DNA from: an uncultured Bacteroides sp.
Lineage (GTDB): Bacteria; Bacteroidota; Bacteroidia; Bacteroidales; Bacteroidaceae
DNA length: 32,998 bases
Direction of reading: 5' to 3'
NCBI GenBank assembly: GCA_947074195.1
Contig: CAMTOS010000026.1
Coordinates: 1-32,998 of the forward strand
Below, in pieces: positions 8,056-15,682 of the stretch (positions are counted from its first letter, which is position 1; each line of letters begins with the position of its first letter). The notes under the pieces are model-generated. The model saw only the letters and a list, made by a program, of their open reading frames with translations, was not told where the DNA came from and made no database searches. The position numbers were made by a program, and so were the translations under genes.

Positions 8056-9048
8056 ATGGAATCAAAAAAATCTAAAGGTAGCAACATGCTACTTGCTTTT
8101 CTAACTCTTCTTGGTGTTATTGTTTTAGTTGCATTAGTTGGATTTTTCACTCTGCGTAAAGGCCCGGAAATTATCCAGGGACAAGCGGAGGTCGATGAAT
8201 ATCGTGTTTCGAGCAAAGTGCCCGGACGTATTTTAGAGTTCCGTGTTAAAGAGGGAGAAACCGTGAAAGCAGGCGATACGCTTGCTATTCTCGAAGCACC
8301 GGACATTATGGCAAAATTAGAACAGGCCCGTGCAGCTCAGTCGGCTGCCGAAGCTCAAAACGAGAAAGCCATTAAAGGCGCGCGTCAGGAACAGATTCAG
8401 GCCGCATTCGAAATGTGGCAAAAGTCTAAAGCCGGAGTAGAGATTGCACAAAAATCATATACCCGTATTAAAAATCTGTACGAACAGGGAGTAATGCCTG
8501 CACAAAAATATGATGAAGTAAGTGCACAGCTCAATGCGGCTATCGCTACCGAGAAAGCGGCTAAATCGCAATACGATATGGCTGTTAACGGTGCAGAACG
8601 CGAAGATAAACTGGCTGCGGCTGCCCTTGCCGATCGTGCCAAAGGTGCTGTTGCCGAAGTTGAATCTTACGTAAACGAAACTTACCTTACAGCTTCTGCT
8701 AATGGCGAAGTGACCGAAATCTTCCCTAAAGTAGGTGAACTTGTAGGTACTGGTGCGCCTATCATGAATATTGCTGTAATGAGCGATATGTGGGTAACTT
8801 TCAATGTTCGCGAAGATTTATTGCGCGGATTGACTGTGGGAACTGAGTTTGTGGCTTTCGTTCCTGCACTCGACAATAAAGAAATTGCTCTTCAGGTATA
8901 TTACTTAAAAGATCTGGGTACATATGCAGCATGGAAAGCAACCAAAACAACAGGTCAGTTCGACCTTAAAACATTCGAAGTCCGTGCACGTCCTATCACT
9001 CCGGTACCAGGCTTACGTCCGGGTATGTCTGTGATCTTTAACGATTAA
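8056..9048 (+). CDS. HlyD/EmrA-type periplasmic adaptor (membrane fusion protein)
   Basis: Periplasmic adaptor that links the inner-membrane permeases to the TolC-like channel. The 330 residues show an N-terminal membrane anchor (about 11-33), a first biotinyl/lipoyl-like half motif (VSSKVPGRILEFRVKEGETVKAGDTLAIL, about 51-79), an alpha-helical coiled-coil hairpin rich in Ala/Gln/Lys (about 85-205), the second lipoyl half (TASANGEVTEIFPKVGELV, about 213-231) and a beta-barrel domain to the end (LRPGMSVIF). Length and order match YhiI/EmrA-like adaptors. It lies 85 bp after the TolC gene and 5 bp before the first permease gene, so co-expression is nearly certain. The exported substrate is not indicated; drugs, lipids and small molecules are all possible. 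Confidence 0.94.
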   Translation: MESKKSKGSNMLLAFLTLLGVIVLVALVGFFTLRKGPEIIQGQAEVDEYRVSSKVPGRILEFRVKEGETVKAGDTLAILEAPDIMAKLEQARAAQSAAEAQNEKAIKGARQEQIQAAFEMWQKSKAGVEIAQKSYTRIKNLYEQGVMPAQKYDEVSAQLNAAIATEKAAKSQYDMAVNGAEREDKLAAAALADRAKGAVAEVESYVNETYLTASANGEVTEIFPKVGELVGTGAPIMNIAVMSDMWVTFNVREDLLRGLTVGTEFVAFVPALDNKEIALQVYYLKDLGTYAAWKATKTTGQFDLKTFEVRARPITPVPGLRPGMSVIFND

Positions 9049-9053
9049 TAAAG

Positions 9054-10235
9054 ATGGAAGAAAGAAATAAGAAATATGTAGCACTCTGGCTGGTCATGAA
9101 GCGGGAGGTGCACCGATTCGGTTCGCGCCCACTCTACCTGTTCTGCATGGTCATTGCTCCATTGTTCTGCTATATATTCTTTACTACATTAATGTCGTCA
9201 GGACTCCCTAAGGATTTGCCGGTTGGCGTGGTCGATATGGACCAGACGGCCACATCGCGCAATATTGTCCGCAATCTCGATTCATTCGGACAAACAGAAG
9301 TCATTGCACATTATACCGATATCAGCCAGGCACGTCGCGCCATGCAGGAGGGAAAGATCTATGCTTTCTTTTATCTGCCACCCGGATTAAGTTCCGATGC
9401 ATCGGGCCAGCGCCAGCCTACCATCTCTTTTTACACCAACAACTCTTATTTCGTAGCAGGATCGTTGTTGATGAAAGATATGAAGATGATGAGTGAGCTG
9501 GCTTCCGGAGCTGCAAGCCGCAAAGTGTTATATGCAAAAGGAGCTACCGAAAAACAGGCATTAGCCATGCTGCAGCCCATTGTTGTCGATTCGCATGCCT
9601 TAAACAATCCATGGCTTAACTATTCGGTTTACCTGTGCAACACCCTGGTACCTGCCATGCTGATGATCATGATTTTCATGGTAACAGTATTCTCTATCGG
9701 TACCGAGATAAAAGATGGCACAGCTCAGAACTGGCTAAACCTGGGTAATGACTCCATGTATATATCACTTGCCGGAAAGCTTCTGCCGCAAACCATTGTA
9801 TTTTTCATTATGAGTATCTTTTATAATGTATATCTCTATGGTTTCCTGCATTTCCCTTGCAACAGTGGCATATTCCCTATGATACTTGCATCGCTCTGCT
9901 TTGTGCTTGCATCGCAGGGTTGCGGAGTAGTTATGATTGGTACGTTCCCGTCATTGCGTCTTGGCTTGAGTTTCGCTTCACTTTGGGGAGTTATCTCTAT
10001 TTCCATCTCCGGATTTTCATTCCCGGTTATGGCAATGAGTCCATTTCTGCAAGGTCTGAGTGTACTATTCCCGCTGCGCCATTATTTCCTTATCTATGTG
10101 GATCAGGCGCTCAATGGTTACAGTATGGCTTATTCATGGATCAACTATGTGGCGTTGCTTATATTTATGATTCTTCCGTTCCTGGTGATGAAACGATTGA
10201 AGAATGCTTTACTCTATTCTAAATATATGCCCTGA
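9054..10235 (+). CDS. ABC-2 type transporter permease (first of two)
   Basis: Inner-membrane permease of the ABC-2 family, 393 residues. There is one N-terminal membrane helix (about 24-46), a large extracytoplasmic domain with the family pattern LPVGVVDMDQTATSRNIVRNL (about 55-75), and five or so membrane helices from about 195 to 375 (for example AMLMIMIFMVTVFSIGTEIK with the conserved GTEIKDGTAQ). No Walker A or ABC signature is present, so the protein has no ATPase domain. It starts 5 bp after the HlyD gene and its TGA overlaps the next ATG by one base, implying translational coupling with the second permease. The pair resembles YbhS/YbhR and YhhJ permeases, which work as dimers with a separate or fused ATPase. 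Confidence 0.93.
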   Translation: MEERNKKYVALWLVMKREVHRFGSRPLYLFCMVIAPLFCYIFFTTLMSSGLPKDLPVGVVDMDQTATSRNIVRNLDSFGQTEVIAHYTDISQARRAMQEGKIYAFFYLPPGLSSDASGQRQPTISFYTNNSYFVAGSLLMKDMKMMSELASGAASRKVLYAKGATEKQALAMLQPIVVDSHALNNPWLNYSVYLCNTLVPAMLMIMIFMVTVFSIGTEIKDGTAQNWLNLGNDSMYISLAGKLLPQTIVFFIMSIFYNVYLYGFLHFPCNSGIFPMILASLCFVLASQGCGVVMIGTFPSLRLGLSFASLWGVISISISGFSFPVMAMSPFLQGLSVLFPLRHYFLIYVDQALNGYSMAYSWINYVALLIFMILPFLVMKRLKNALLYSKYMP

Positions 10236-11473
10236 TGAAAGAGAATTCATTAAAAGATAAGATAAAAGGAGGTATTAACGACTTGTTCTATATTTGGTTG
10301 CAAGAATTTCGTAATACCTTTAAAGATCCGGGTGTACTGATCTTCTTCATACTTGTACCCATCATGTATCCGCTTCTTTACGGATATATGTACACCAACG
10401 AAGTAGTACGTGAAGTACCGGTTGTTGTGGTCGATGAATCGAGAAGCTCCATGAGTCGTGAGTATCTTCGTAAAGTCGATGCCACTGCCGAAGTCGACAT
10501 CATTGCTTATTGTGCCGATATGGAAGAGGCCAAAGAGATGATGCGCGAACGTCAGGCTTATGGATTAATTTATATCCCTTCAAGTTTCAGCAAGGATATT
10601 ATGCGTGGTATTCAGACCCATGTCAATATCTATTGCGACATGAGCGGATTGCTATACTATAAGAATATTCTGATGGCTAACACTGCAGTCTCACTTGATA
10701 TGAATTACGATATCAAGCTACAGCGTGCCAGCAATACCACCGACCGCCAGGATGAAATTACCGGCTACCCCATCAAGTATGAAGATGTAGCCATGTACAA
10801 TCCGACAAACGGTTTTGCGGCATTCCTTATTCCGGCCGTACTTATTCTGGTTATTCAGCAAACATTGTTATTGGGTATAGGTTTATCGGCAGGTACTGCC
10901 CGCGAGCACAATCGCTTCAAAGATCTGGTGCCTATAAACAAGCACTATAATGGTACGCTGCGTATTGTGTTGGGTAAAGGTTTGTGCTATGCACTGATTT
11001 ATTCCATCATGTCAGTATGGGTACTTTGTGCCGTACCGCATATTTTCCAACTGAATCAAATCGGTTTACCGTCTAACCTGATTCTGTTTATCATGCCATT
11101 CCTTGCTGCCTGTATCTTCTTTGCCATGACAGTTTCAATCTTCGTGCGCAATCGCGAAACAAGTATGCTGATTTTTGTATTCACATCATTGCCGTTGGTA
11201 TTCATTTCGGGTATCTCATGGCCGGGCGCTGCTATACCTCCGTTCTGGAAAGCTTTTTCGTATCTTTTCCCATCGACATTCGGGATTAACGGATTCGTAA
11301 AGATCAATAATATGGGAGCAACGCTGCATGAAGTATCATCGGAGTATATCGGACTCTGGATTCAGGTAGTGGTTTACTTCTTTACGACCTGCATCGCTTA
11401 CAGATGGCAAATCATCAGAAGCCGCAAACATGTGATTGAAAAGTACAATGAATTGAAAAGTAAAAGGGCTTAA
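10235..11473 (+). CDS. ABC-2 type transporter permease (second of two)
   Basis: Second half of the permease pair, 412 residues, sharing the layout of its neighbour. There is an N-terminal helix (about 32-55), a periplasmic domain with VVVVDESRSSMSREYLRKVD (about 72-91), and a C-terminal block of about five helices (for example about 195-220 and 275-330, including PLVFISGISWPGAA). The conserved segment GIGLSAGTAREHNRFKDL aligns with GTEIKDGTAQNW in the first permease. No nucleotide-binding motif is seen. The start codon overlaps the preceding stop codon by one base (10235). It is the last gene of the operon and is followed by a strong terminator. Together the four genes encode a complete envelope-spanning path that lacks its ATPase. 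Confidence 0.93.
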   Translation: MKENSLKDKIKGGINDLFYIWLQEFRNTFKDPGVLIFFILVPIMYPLLYGYMYTNEVVREVPVVVVDESRSSMSREYLRKVDATAEVDIIAYCADMEEAKEMMRERQAYGLIYIPSSFSKDIMRGIQTHVNIYCDMSGLLYYKNILMANTAVSLDMNYDIKLQRASNTTDRQDEITGYPIKYEDVAMYNPTNGFAAFLIPAVLILVIQQTLLLGIGLSAGTAREHNRFKDLVPINKHYNGTLRIVLGKGLCYALIYSIMSVWVLCAVPHIFQLNQIGLPSNLILFIMPFLAACIFFAMTVSIFVRNRETSMLIFVFTSLPLVFISGISWPGAAIPPFWKAFSYLFPSTFGINGFVKINNMGATLHEVSSEYIGLWIQVVVYFFTTCIAYRWQIIRSRKHVIEKYNELKSKRA

Positions 11474-11495
11474 GCCACGTTTTGTATATAGTTCA

Positions 11496-11534
11496 AAAAA
11501 CCTCCGCCGGGCTTGCTGCCTGACGGAGGTTTTT
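11496..11534. terminator. Bidirectional terminator between the exporter operon and the GH20 gene
   Basis: AAAAACCTCCG (11496-11506) pairs with CGGAGGTTTTT (11524-11534), and the loop can extend the stem with further GC pairs. Runs of A on the left and T on the right let it terminate both the plus-strand exporter operon and the minus-strand hexosaminidase gene. Confidence 0.85.
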
Positions 11535-11557
11535 ATTCTTTCAATATTTCCTATCGC

Positions 11558-13897
11558 TTAATTTACTCTGATTTCATCGATAAACATAAACGGTTTGCCA
11601 CCAGCTCCGGCATGTCCTTCAGGAAGAGCCAGTGTAGGTTTAATGATTACTTTTACAAAAGTAGCCGTTACCGGTGCAAAATCGGCCACATATTCTACAA
11701 CTCCTTTTTTACTCAGTTCTTTTGATGCTGGATAAGATTCAGAGACCACTTTTCGGAAAGTTTTTCCATTGTCAGAAATTTCCACAGTAAGTTCTGTTGC
11801 TCCCATCACCCAAGAGTTATGGTCGGCCAAAGCTTCGGTTGCAACCTGACTAATCTCTGTCGGTTCACCCAGATCGATTACAGCTTCTACATCGGAAAGA
11901 AATCCCAACCAGCGACCGGTAGCATAATTATCGCCACCCCGCAATGCATCAACAAGGGTTGAAGCTCCTTCATACGTATATTTTGGAGATGGATTATTTT
12001 TAAGTGATACAGGTTTACCGGTTGCTTTATTGAAATTCACCTTCTCCGACAAAATACGACTCTTTTTTCCGTTTCTGATAGCTACAGCCTGCACATGTGC
12101 ACTCTCTTTAATAGTAAGAGGAGCTGTATAAAGCGCAGATGTTTCACCGGGTTCTGTTCCGTCTAACGTATAATATACCGGTGCATCATCGATAGTCATC
12201 AGTTCGGCAATAACAGCTTTTTGAGCTGCATCATAAACAAAGTTATCACTGATGTCGTAGATATGCGTTGCATAGTTCAGGCCATCACGTTCATAAAGAT
12301 TCATCAGGCGGGTTGCAGCTTTGGCAAATCGCTTATAATCTTTGCGTCCGGGCATGGTCCACTGCACTTCTGCCACTGCCGCCATACGTGGAAGTACCAT
12401 ATACTCCACCTGTTCAGTAGTAGGAATATATTCAGTCCACAGATTGGCCTGAACACCTATAATCTTCTTTTTCTCTTCTTCTGTCAGTTCATCGAGTTGC
12501 GGATCAAAGCTATAGACTTTTTCTATCGGTACATATCCACCAATGGCAATCGGTTCGTTTTGTGTATCCTGACTCTGATAATAATCAAGATAAAGAAATG
12601 AGGTAGGCGTCATAATTACATCGTGTCCCAGACGTGCCGCTTCGGCTCCTTGCTCTACCCCGCGCCATGACATTACCGTGGCATTCGGAGCTACATCGCC
12701 TTCCAGCATTTCGTCCCAACCGATGATACGTCGTCCGCGATCGTTCAGAAATTTTTCGATGCGGGTCATACAGTAACTTTGCAAACGATCTTCAGCTGTA
12801 TGCTTTTTATCTGCTTTCAGATTTTCGGTCTTAATTCGAGCCTGACATTTGGGGCATTTTTCCCAGCGCTCGCGTGGAGCCTCATCACCACCAATATGAA
12901 TATATTCAGCCGGGAAAAGTCCGATGACCTCATCGAGCACATTTTCAAGGAAAACCATGGCATCTTCATTACCGATACAGATTACATCATCGAAAACACC
13001 CCAGGTTTTTTCAACTTCATAAGGACCTCCGGTGCAACCAAATTCCGGGTATGCAGCCAGAGCAGCCAGCATATGACCCGGCAAATCTACTTCCGGAATA
13101 ATTGAAATATATCTTTCGGCAGCATACGCCACAATATCTTTAATCTCTTCCTGCGTATAAAATCCTTCAACCGGAATGTCATTAAACTCGCCCGAGTTAT
13201 GTCCGATAACCGTACCCGGACGTTTCGAACCAATTTCAGTTAACTTCGGATATTGTTTTATTTCGATACGCCATCCCTGATCTTCGGTAAGATGCCAATG
13301 AAAAACATTCATATTATGCAACGCCAGCAAATCGATATATTCTTTGATAAATTCAACCGGAAAATAGTGACGACCCACATCGAGATGCATTCCGCGATAC
13401 TCAAAACGGGGGTAATCATTAATCACTACTGCCGGAAGCTTTATCTGTTCATTCTTTTTAGTTAACGGTGGTATGGCTTTGCGCAATGTCTGTACACCAT
13501 AAAATACACCATTGGGTGTTTGTCCGCTAATGGTAACGCGGTCGGCATCTACGCGCAACTCATATCCTTCTTCGTGATGTACCGAAGGATTCAGCGCAAG
13601 TACCACCGATTGAGCCGGAACAGAGTTTACTTCGGCATAAGCTTTTGTCTTATAGATGCGGCCGGTAGATTGCTGCAGATAAAAAGCCAGAAATTCGGCA
13701 TCGCGCTGCAATAAGGTATTACCCTCCGGATAACAGATGGTGGTATTATTCTTTAATAAGAAATGAGTGGACTTTAATGAAGTGATTTGTTGTGGCAATG
13801 GAACAACTTCATAATTGGCTTCGACCATGTCTTTACTACACGATAAAACCAAAGGAGAAATAGCCACCGCACACAGGAGGTGCTTTAGTGTTTTCAT
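11558..13897 (-). CDS. Beta-N-acetylhexosaminidase, GH20, surface lipoprotein
   Basis: Exo-glycosidase releasing terminal GlcNAc/GalNAc from glycans such as N-glycans, mucin O-glycans or chito-oligosaccharides. The 779 residues show a lipoprotein signal with lipobox LVLSC (Cys 20), a GH20 N-terminal alpha/beta domain (about 28-160) and the catalytic barrel (about 163-545) containing YRGMHLDVGR (167-176), FHWHLTEDQGWR (199-210) and HIGGDEAPRERW (334-345). In that last motif D338/E339 are the oxazoline-stabilising and acid pair. A chitobiase-type C-terminal domain (DDAPVYYTLDGTEPG, about 570-625) and a discoidin-like F5/8 C domain (about 645-779), likely carbohydrate-binding, complete it. The enzyme appears intact. 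It follows a shorter GH20 paralogue on the same strand after a 258-bp gap with its own promoter. Surface display is inferred from the lipoprotein signal. Confidence 0.96.
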   Translation of the reverse strand: MKTLKHLLCAVAISPLVLSCSKDMVEANYEVVPLPQQITSLKSTHFLLKNNTTICYPEGNTLLQRDAEFLAFYLQQSTGRIYKTKAYAEVNSVPAQSVVLALNPSVHHEEGYELRVDADRVTISGQTPNGVFYGVQTLRKAIPPLTKKNEQIKLPAVVINDYPRFEYRGMHLDVGRHYFPVEFIKEYIDLLALHNMNVFHWHLTEDQGWRIEIKQYPKLTEIGSKRPGTVIGHNSGEFNDIPVEGFYTQEEIKDIVAYAAERYISIIPEVDLPGHMLAALAAYPEFGCTGGPYEVEKTWGVFDDVICIGNEDAMVFLENVLDEVIGLFPAEYIHIGGDEAPRERWEKCPKCQARIKTENLKADKKHTAEDRLQSYCMTRIEKFLNDRGRRIIGWDEMLEGDVAPNATVMSWRGVEQGAEAARLGHDVIMTPTSFLYLDYYQSQDTQNEPIAIGGYVPIEKVYSFDPQLDELTEEEKKKIIGVQANLWTEYIPTTEQVEYMVLPRMAAVAEVQWTMPGRKDYKRFAKAATRLMNLYERDGLNYATHIYDISDNFVYDAAQKAVIAELMTIDDAPVYYTLDGTEPGETSALYTAPLTIKESAHVQAVAIRNGKKSRILSEKVNFNKATGKPVSLKNNPSPKYTYEGASTLVDALRGGDNYATGRWLGFLSDVEAVIDLGEPTEISQVATEALADHNSWVMGATELTVEISDNGKTFRKVVSESYPASKELSKKGVVEYVADFAPVTATFVKVIIKPTLALPEGHAGAGGKPFMFIDEIRVN

Positions 13898-13899
13898 AT

Positions 13900-13913
13900 T
13901 AATACGCGTATTA
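13900..13913. promoter_or_regulatory. 14-bp perfect palindrome in the GH20 leader
   Basis: TAATACGCGTATTA lies 2 bases before the hexosaminidase ATG (13897) and 16 bases past its -7 box. The position, between transcription and translation starts, suits a repressor operator. No regulator is recognised. Confidence 0.35.
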
Positions 13914-13929
13914 GTGTTAAGTTATGCAG

Positions 13930-13937
13930 CAAAGTTA
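13930..13937 (-). promoter_or_regulatory. -7 box of the GH20 hexosaminidase promoter
   Basis: The minus strand reads TAACTTTG, matching TAnnTTTG, 32 bases before the ATG. A GTTG (13959-13956) stands 18 bases further upstream as a one-mismatch -33 element. Confidence 0.45.
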
Positions 13938-13995
13938 AAAAGGGAATTCTTTCAGCAACTATACAGCGGTGATTTCTTACTAATTTTAACAATCG

Positions 13996-14149
13996 GTGCA
14001 GAGGGTTATGCACTGCAGTGCATCCATATATTCACTATGGTGCAGAGGGCTCTGCAGTAAACTGCAAAAGGCTTGGCAGCAAACCGCAGATAGGCGTGCG
14101 AAAAACCGCAGAAGGCTTTGCAGCAAAGTGCTTAAGGTTGTCTTCCCGG
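13996..14149. repeat. Tandem array of seven degenerate 22-bp units with internal dyads
   Basis: Units start at 13996, 14018, 14040, 14062, 14084, 14106 and 14128, each exactly 22 bases. Units 3, 4 and 6 share most positions (consensus about sTGCAnAnGGCTnTGCAGyAAA); units 2 and 7 are the most diverged. Several units are dyads: TGCAGAG-gg-CTCTGCA (14041-14056) and a 16-bp perfect palindrome ATGCACTGCAGTGCAT (14008-14023) across units 1 and 2. The array sits between the stop of the shortened GH20 gene and the promoter of the intact one. A 22-bp period is not a multiple of three, so it is not a decayed coding repeat, and there are no spacers as in CRISPR. Confidence 0.75.
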
Positions 14150-14155
14150 GTAGGT

Positions 14156-15526
14156 TTAATTCTTATTATCGCTGACTATAATCTTCTGATTAATCTCTTT
14201 GCTATTCATCCCCTGACTGCGTACGGCTACTGCCCGCAAAGTAGCATCATCTTTAATCACTATATTGGTACGATAGCGCTTGGAATCTTCAGTAGGTTTG
14301 CTGCCATCAAGGGTGTAATAAACAGGGGCATCATCGATGGTGTTCAAATGAACCACGACGCCTTTTTTCTTTGGTTCGTATTTATAGTCCATAGCGATAT
14401 CGAATATGTCGGTGGCATAATTCAGACTATCGCGCTCGTAGAGTTTGAACAGACGAGTACAATCATCGCCGAATTCCTTATAATCTTTACGGCTGAAATT
14501 GGTCCACTGTACTTCGGACATTGTCGCCATTCGCGGCAACAGATCATATTCTATCTGACGCGCCGTAAGGGCATGCGCCTTACCGGCATATTTATGTACG
14601 CCAATGACATATCCGTCTTTGGGGTTGACAAACTTAGCGGTATCGGGATTAATATTATACAGTTTATCGATTGGGAGTTGTGTATTTACAAAAGCAAAAT
14701 TACCGTTGTAAATAATATTTTCTGACTCTTTAAACACCGGAGTAAAGGCCGGTACAATAGTCACATTTGCAGGAATAATATCCATGGCATCGGTAAGAAT
14801 CTCTTCGAAATCGTGATCTGAGATGACCGTAACATATCGCAAAGCCGCATACTCAATTAGTTCTTCCAGCTGATTGGCTGTATAAAACTCACGGGTAATG
14901 CTGTCATTGTTTAAAGGCATCTGCCAGTAAAAGCAGTTCATATTGTGAAGAGCCAGCAAATCGATATACCCTTTCATATACTCCATGGAGAAGATCTGTT
15001 CTGAAGTATCGAGATACATTCCCCGATGCGGAAATCTGGGATAATCTTCCAGGAATACACCATAAAGAATCACTTCTTCATGATTATATACTTCGGGTGG
15101 AATGGCTTTTCGCAAAGTCTGTACACCATAAAAAACACCTTGCGGAGTGCGACCTTTAATCCCCACATAGTTGGCATCGGTTTTTATCACATAACCCTGT
15201 TCCTGCTCCACAGTTTCACCATAATCGAGCATGATGGCGGGGTATTTTATCTGCTGCTTATCTGAATATTCTTTTATATCAAGATCTTTATGAATAGATT
15301 GCTTTATATAATAAGAAAGAAATTCAGCATTTCGCTTCATCTCAACACTGCTATCCGGATAATAAATGATGAGATCTTCACTCAATACAAAACGTGCATC
15401 CTTTAACGGATAAATAATGTACTGAGGTAATGGCACGACTTCATAATAGGCGTAAAGCTTTTTTTCGCACGAAACCAGGAGTGTTGATATGGCTATAAAG
15501 AGCAGAAGTGATTTGAAGACTTTCAT
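14156..15526 (-). CDS. Shortened GH20 paralogue lacking the catalytic region (lipoprotein, probably non-catalytic)
   Basis: A 456-residue lipoprotein (lipobox LLVSC, Cys 20) clearly homologous to the neighbouring hexosaminidase. Residues 1-200 align without gaps (both have GVFYGVQTLRKAIPP at 130-144 and YIDLLALHNMN at 187-197), and the last 130 residues align again (PRMATMSEVQW, DDAPVYYTLDGSKP). The barrel core is missing in two in-frame blocks of roughly 30 and 125 residues. Lost are the HIGGDE acid pair, the histidine/aspartate loop (FHWHLTED became FYWQMPL) and the tryptophan of VMSW, and R176 is replaced by E. The discoidin domain is also absent. The frame is uninterrupted and keeps its signal peptide, so this is not a frameshift pseudogene. 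It may bind glycans without cutting them or be a duplicate in decay; expression is not shown. Confidence 0.88.
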   Translation of the reverse strand: MKVFKSLLLFIAISTLLVSCEKKLYAYYEVVPLPQYIIYPLKDARFVLSEDLIIYYPDSSVEMKRNAEFLSYYIKQSIHKDLDIKEYSDKQQIKYPAIMLDYGETVEQEQGYVIKTDANYVGIKGRTPQGVFYGVQTLRKAIPPEVYNHEEVILYGVFLEDYPRFPHRGMYLDTSEQIFSMEYMKGYIDLLALHNMNCFYWQMPLNNDSITREFYTANQLEELIEYAALRYVTVISDHDFEEILTDAMDIIPANVTIVPAFTPVFKESENIIYNGNFAFVNTQLPIDKLYNINPDTAKFVNPKDGYVIGVHKYAGKAHALTARQIEYDLLPRMATMSEVQWTNFSRKDYKEFGDDCTRLFKLYERDSLNYATDIFDIAMDYKYEPKKKGVVVHLNTIDDAPVYYTLDGSKPTEDSKRYRTNIVIKDDATLRAVAVRSQGMNSKEINQKIIVSDNKN

Positions 15527-15599
15527 TATATGTTTACAATTAATGGTGCTATATATAGACTATAACAATGAAAGCAGGCTAAATGATTAAGGAAACGTT

Positions 15600-15655
15600 A
15601 AAAAAATAAACATCCTTATTACCGGCAGTTAGCTTTGCCTGGTAATAAGGATGTT
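15600..15655 (-). terminator. Terminator of the trmB-mrp operon
   Basis: A 15-bp perfect stem (AACATCCTTATTACC, 15609-15623, with 15641-15655) is followed on the minus strand by TTTATTTTTTT. It lies 28 bases past the mrp stop codon. Confidence 0.85.
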
Positions 15656-15682
15656 ATGTATGATTGTAAAAAAACGTTTGGC

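Noticed and set aside
13996..14149. CRISPR-like array between the GH20 genes
   Set aside because: Repeats abut with no spacers, units are degenerate, and there are no cas genes nearby.
14156..15526. Frameshifted pseudogene of the neighbouring hexosaminidase
   Set aside because: The frame is continuous from a good lipoprotein signal to the end; losses are in-frame, so it is listed as a CDS of doubtful catalysis.
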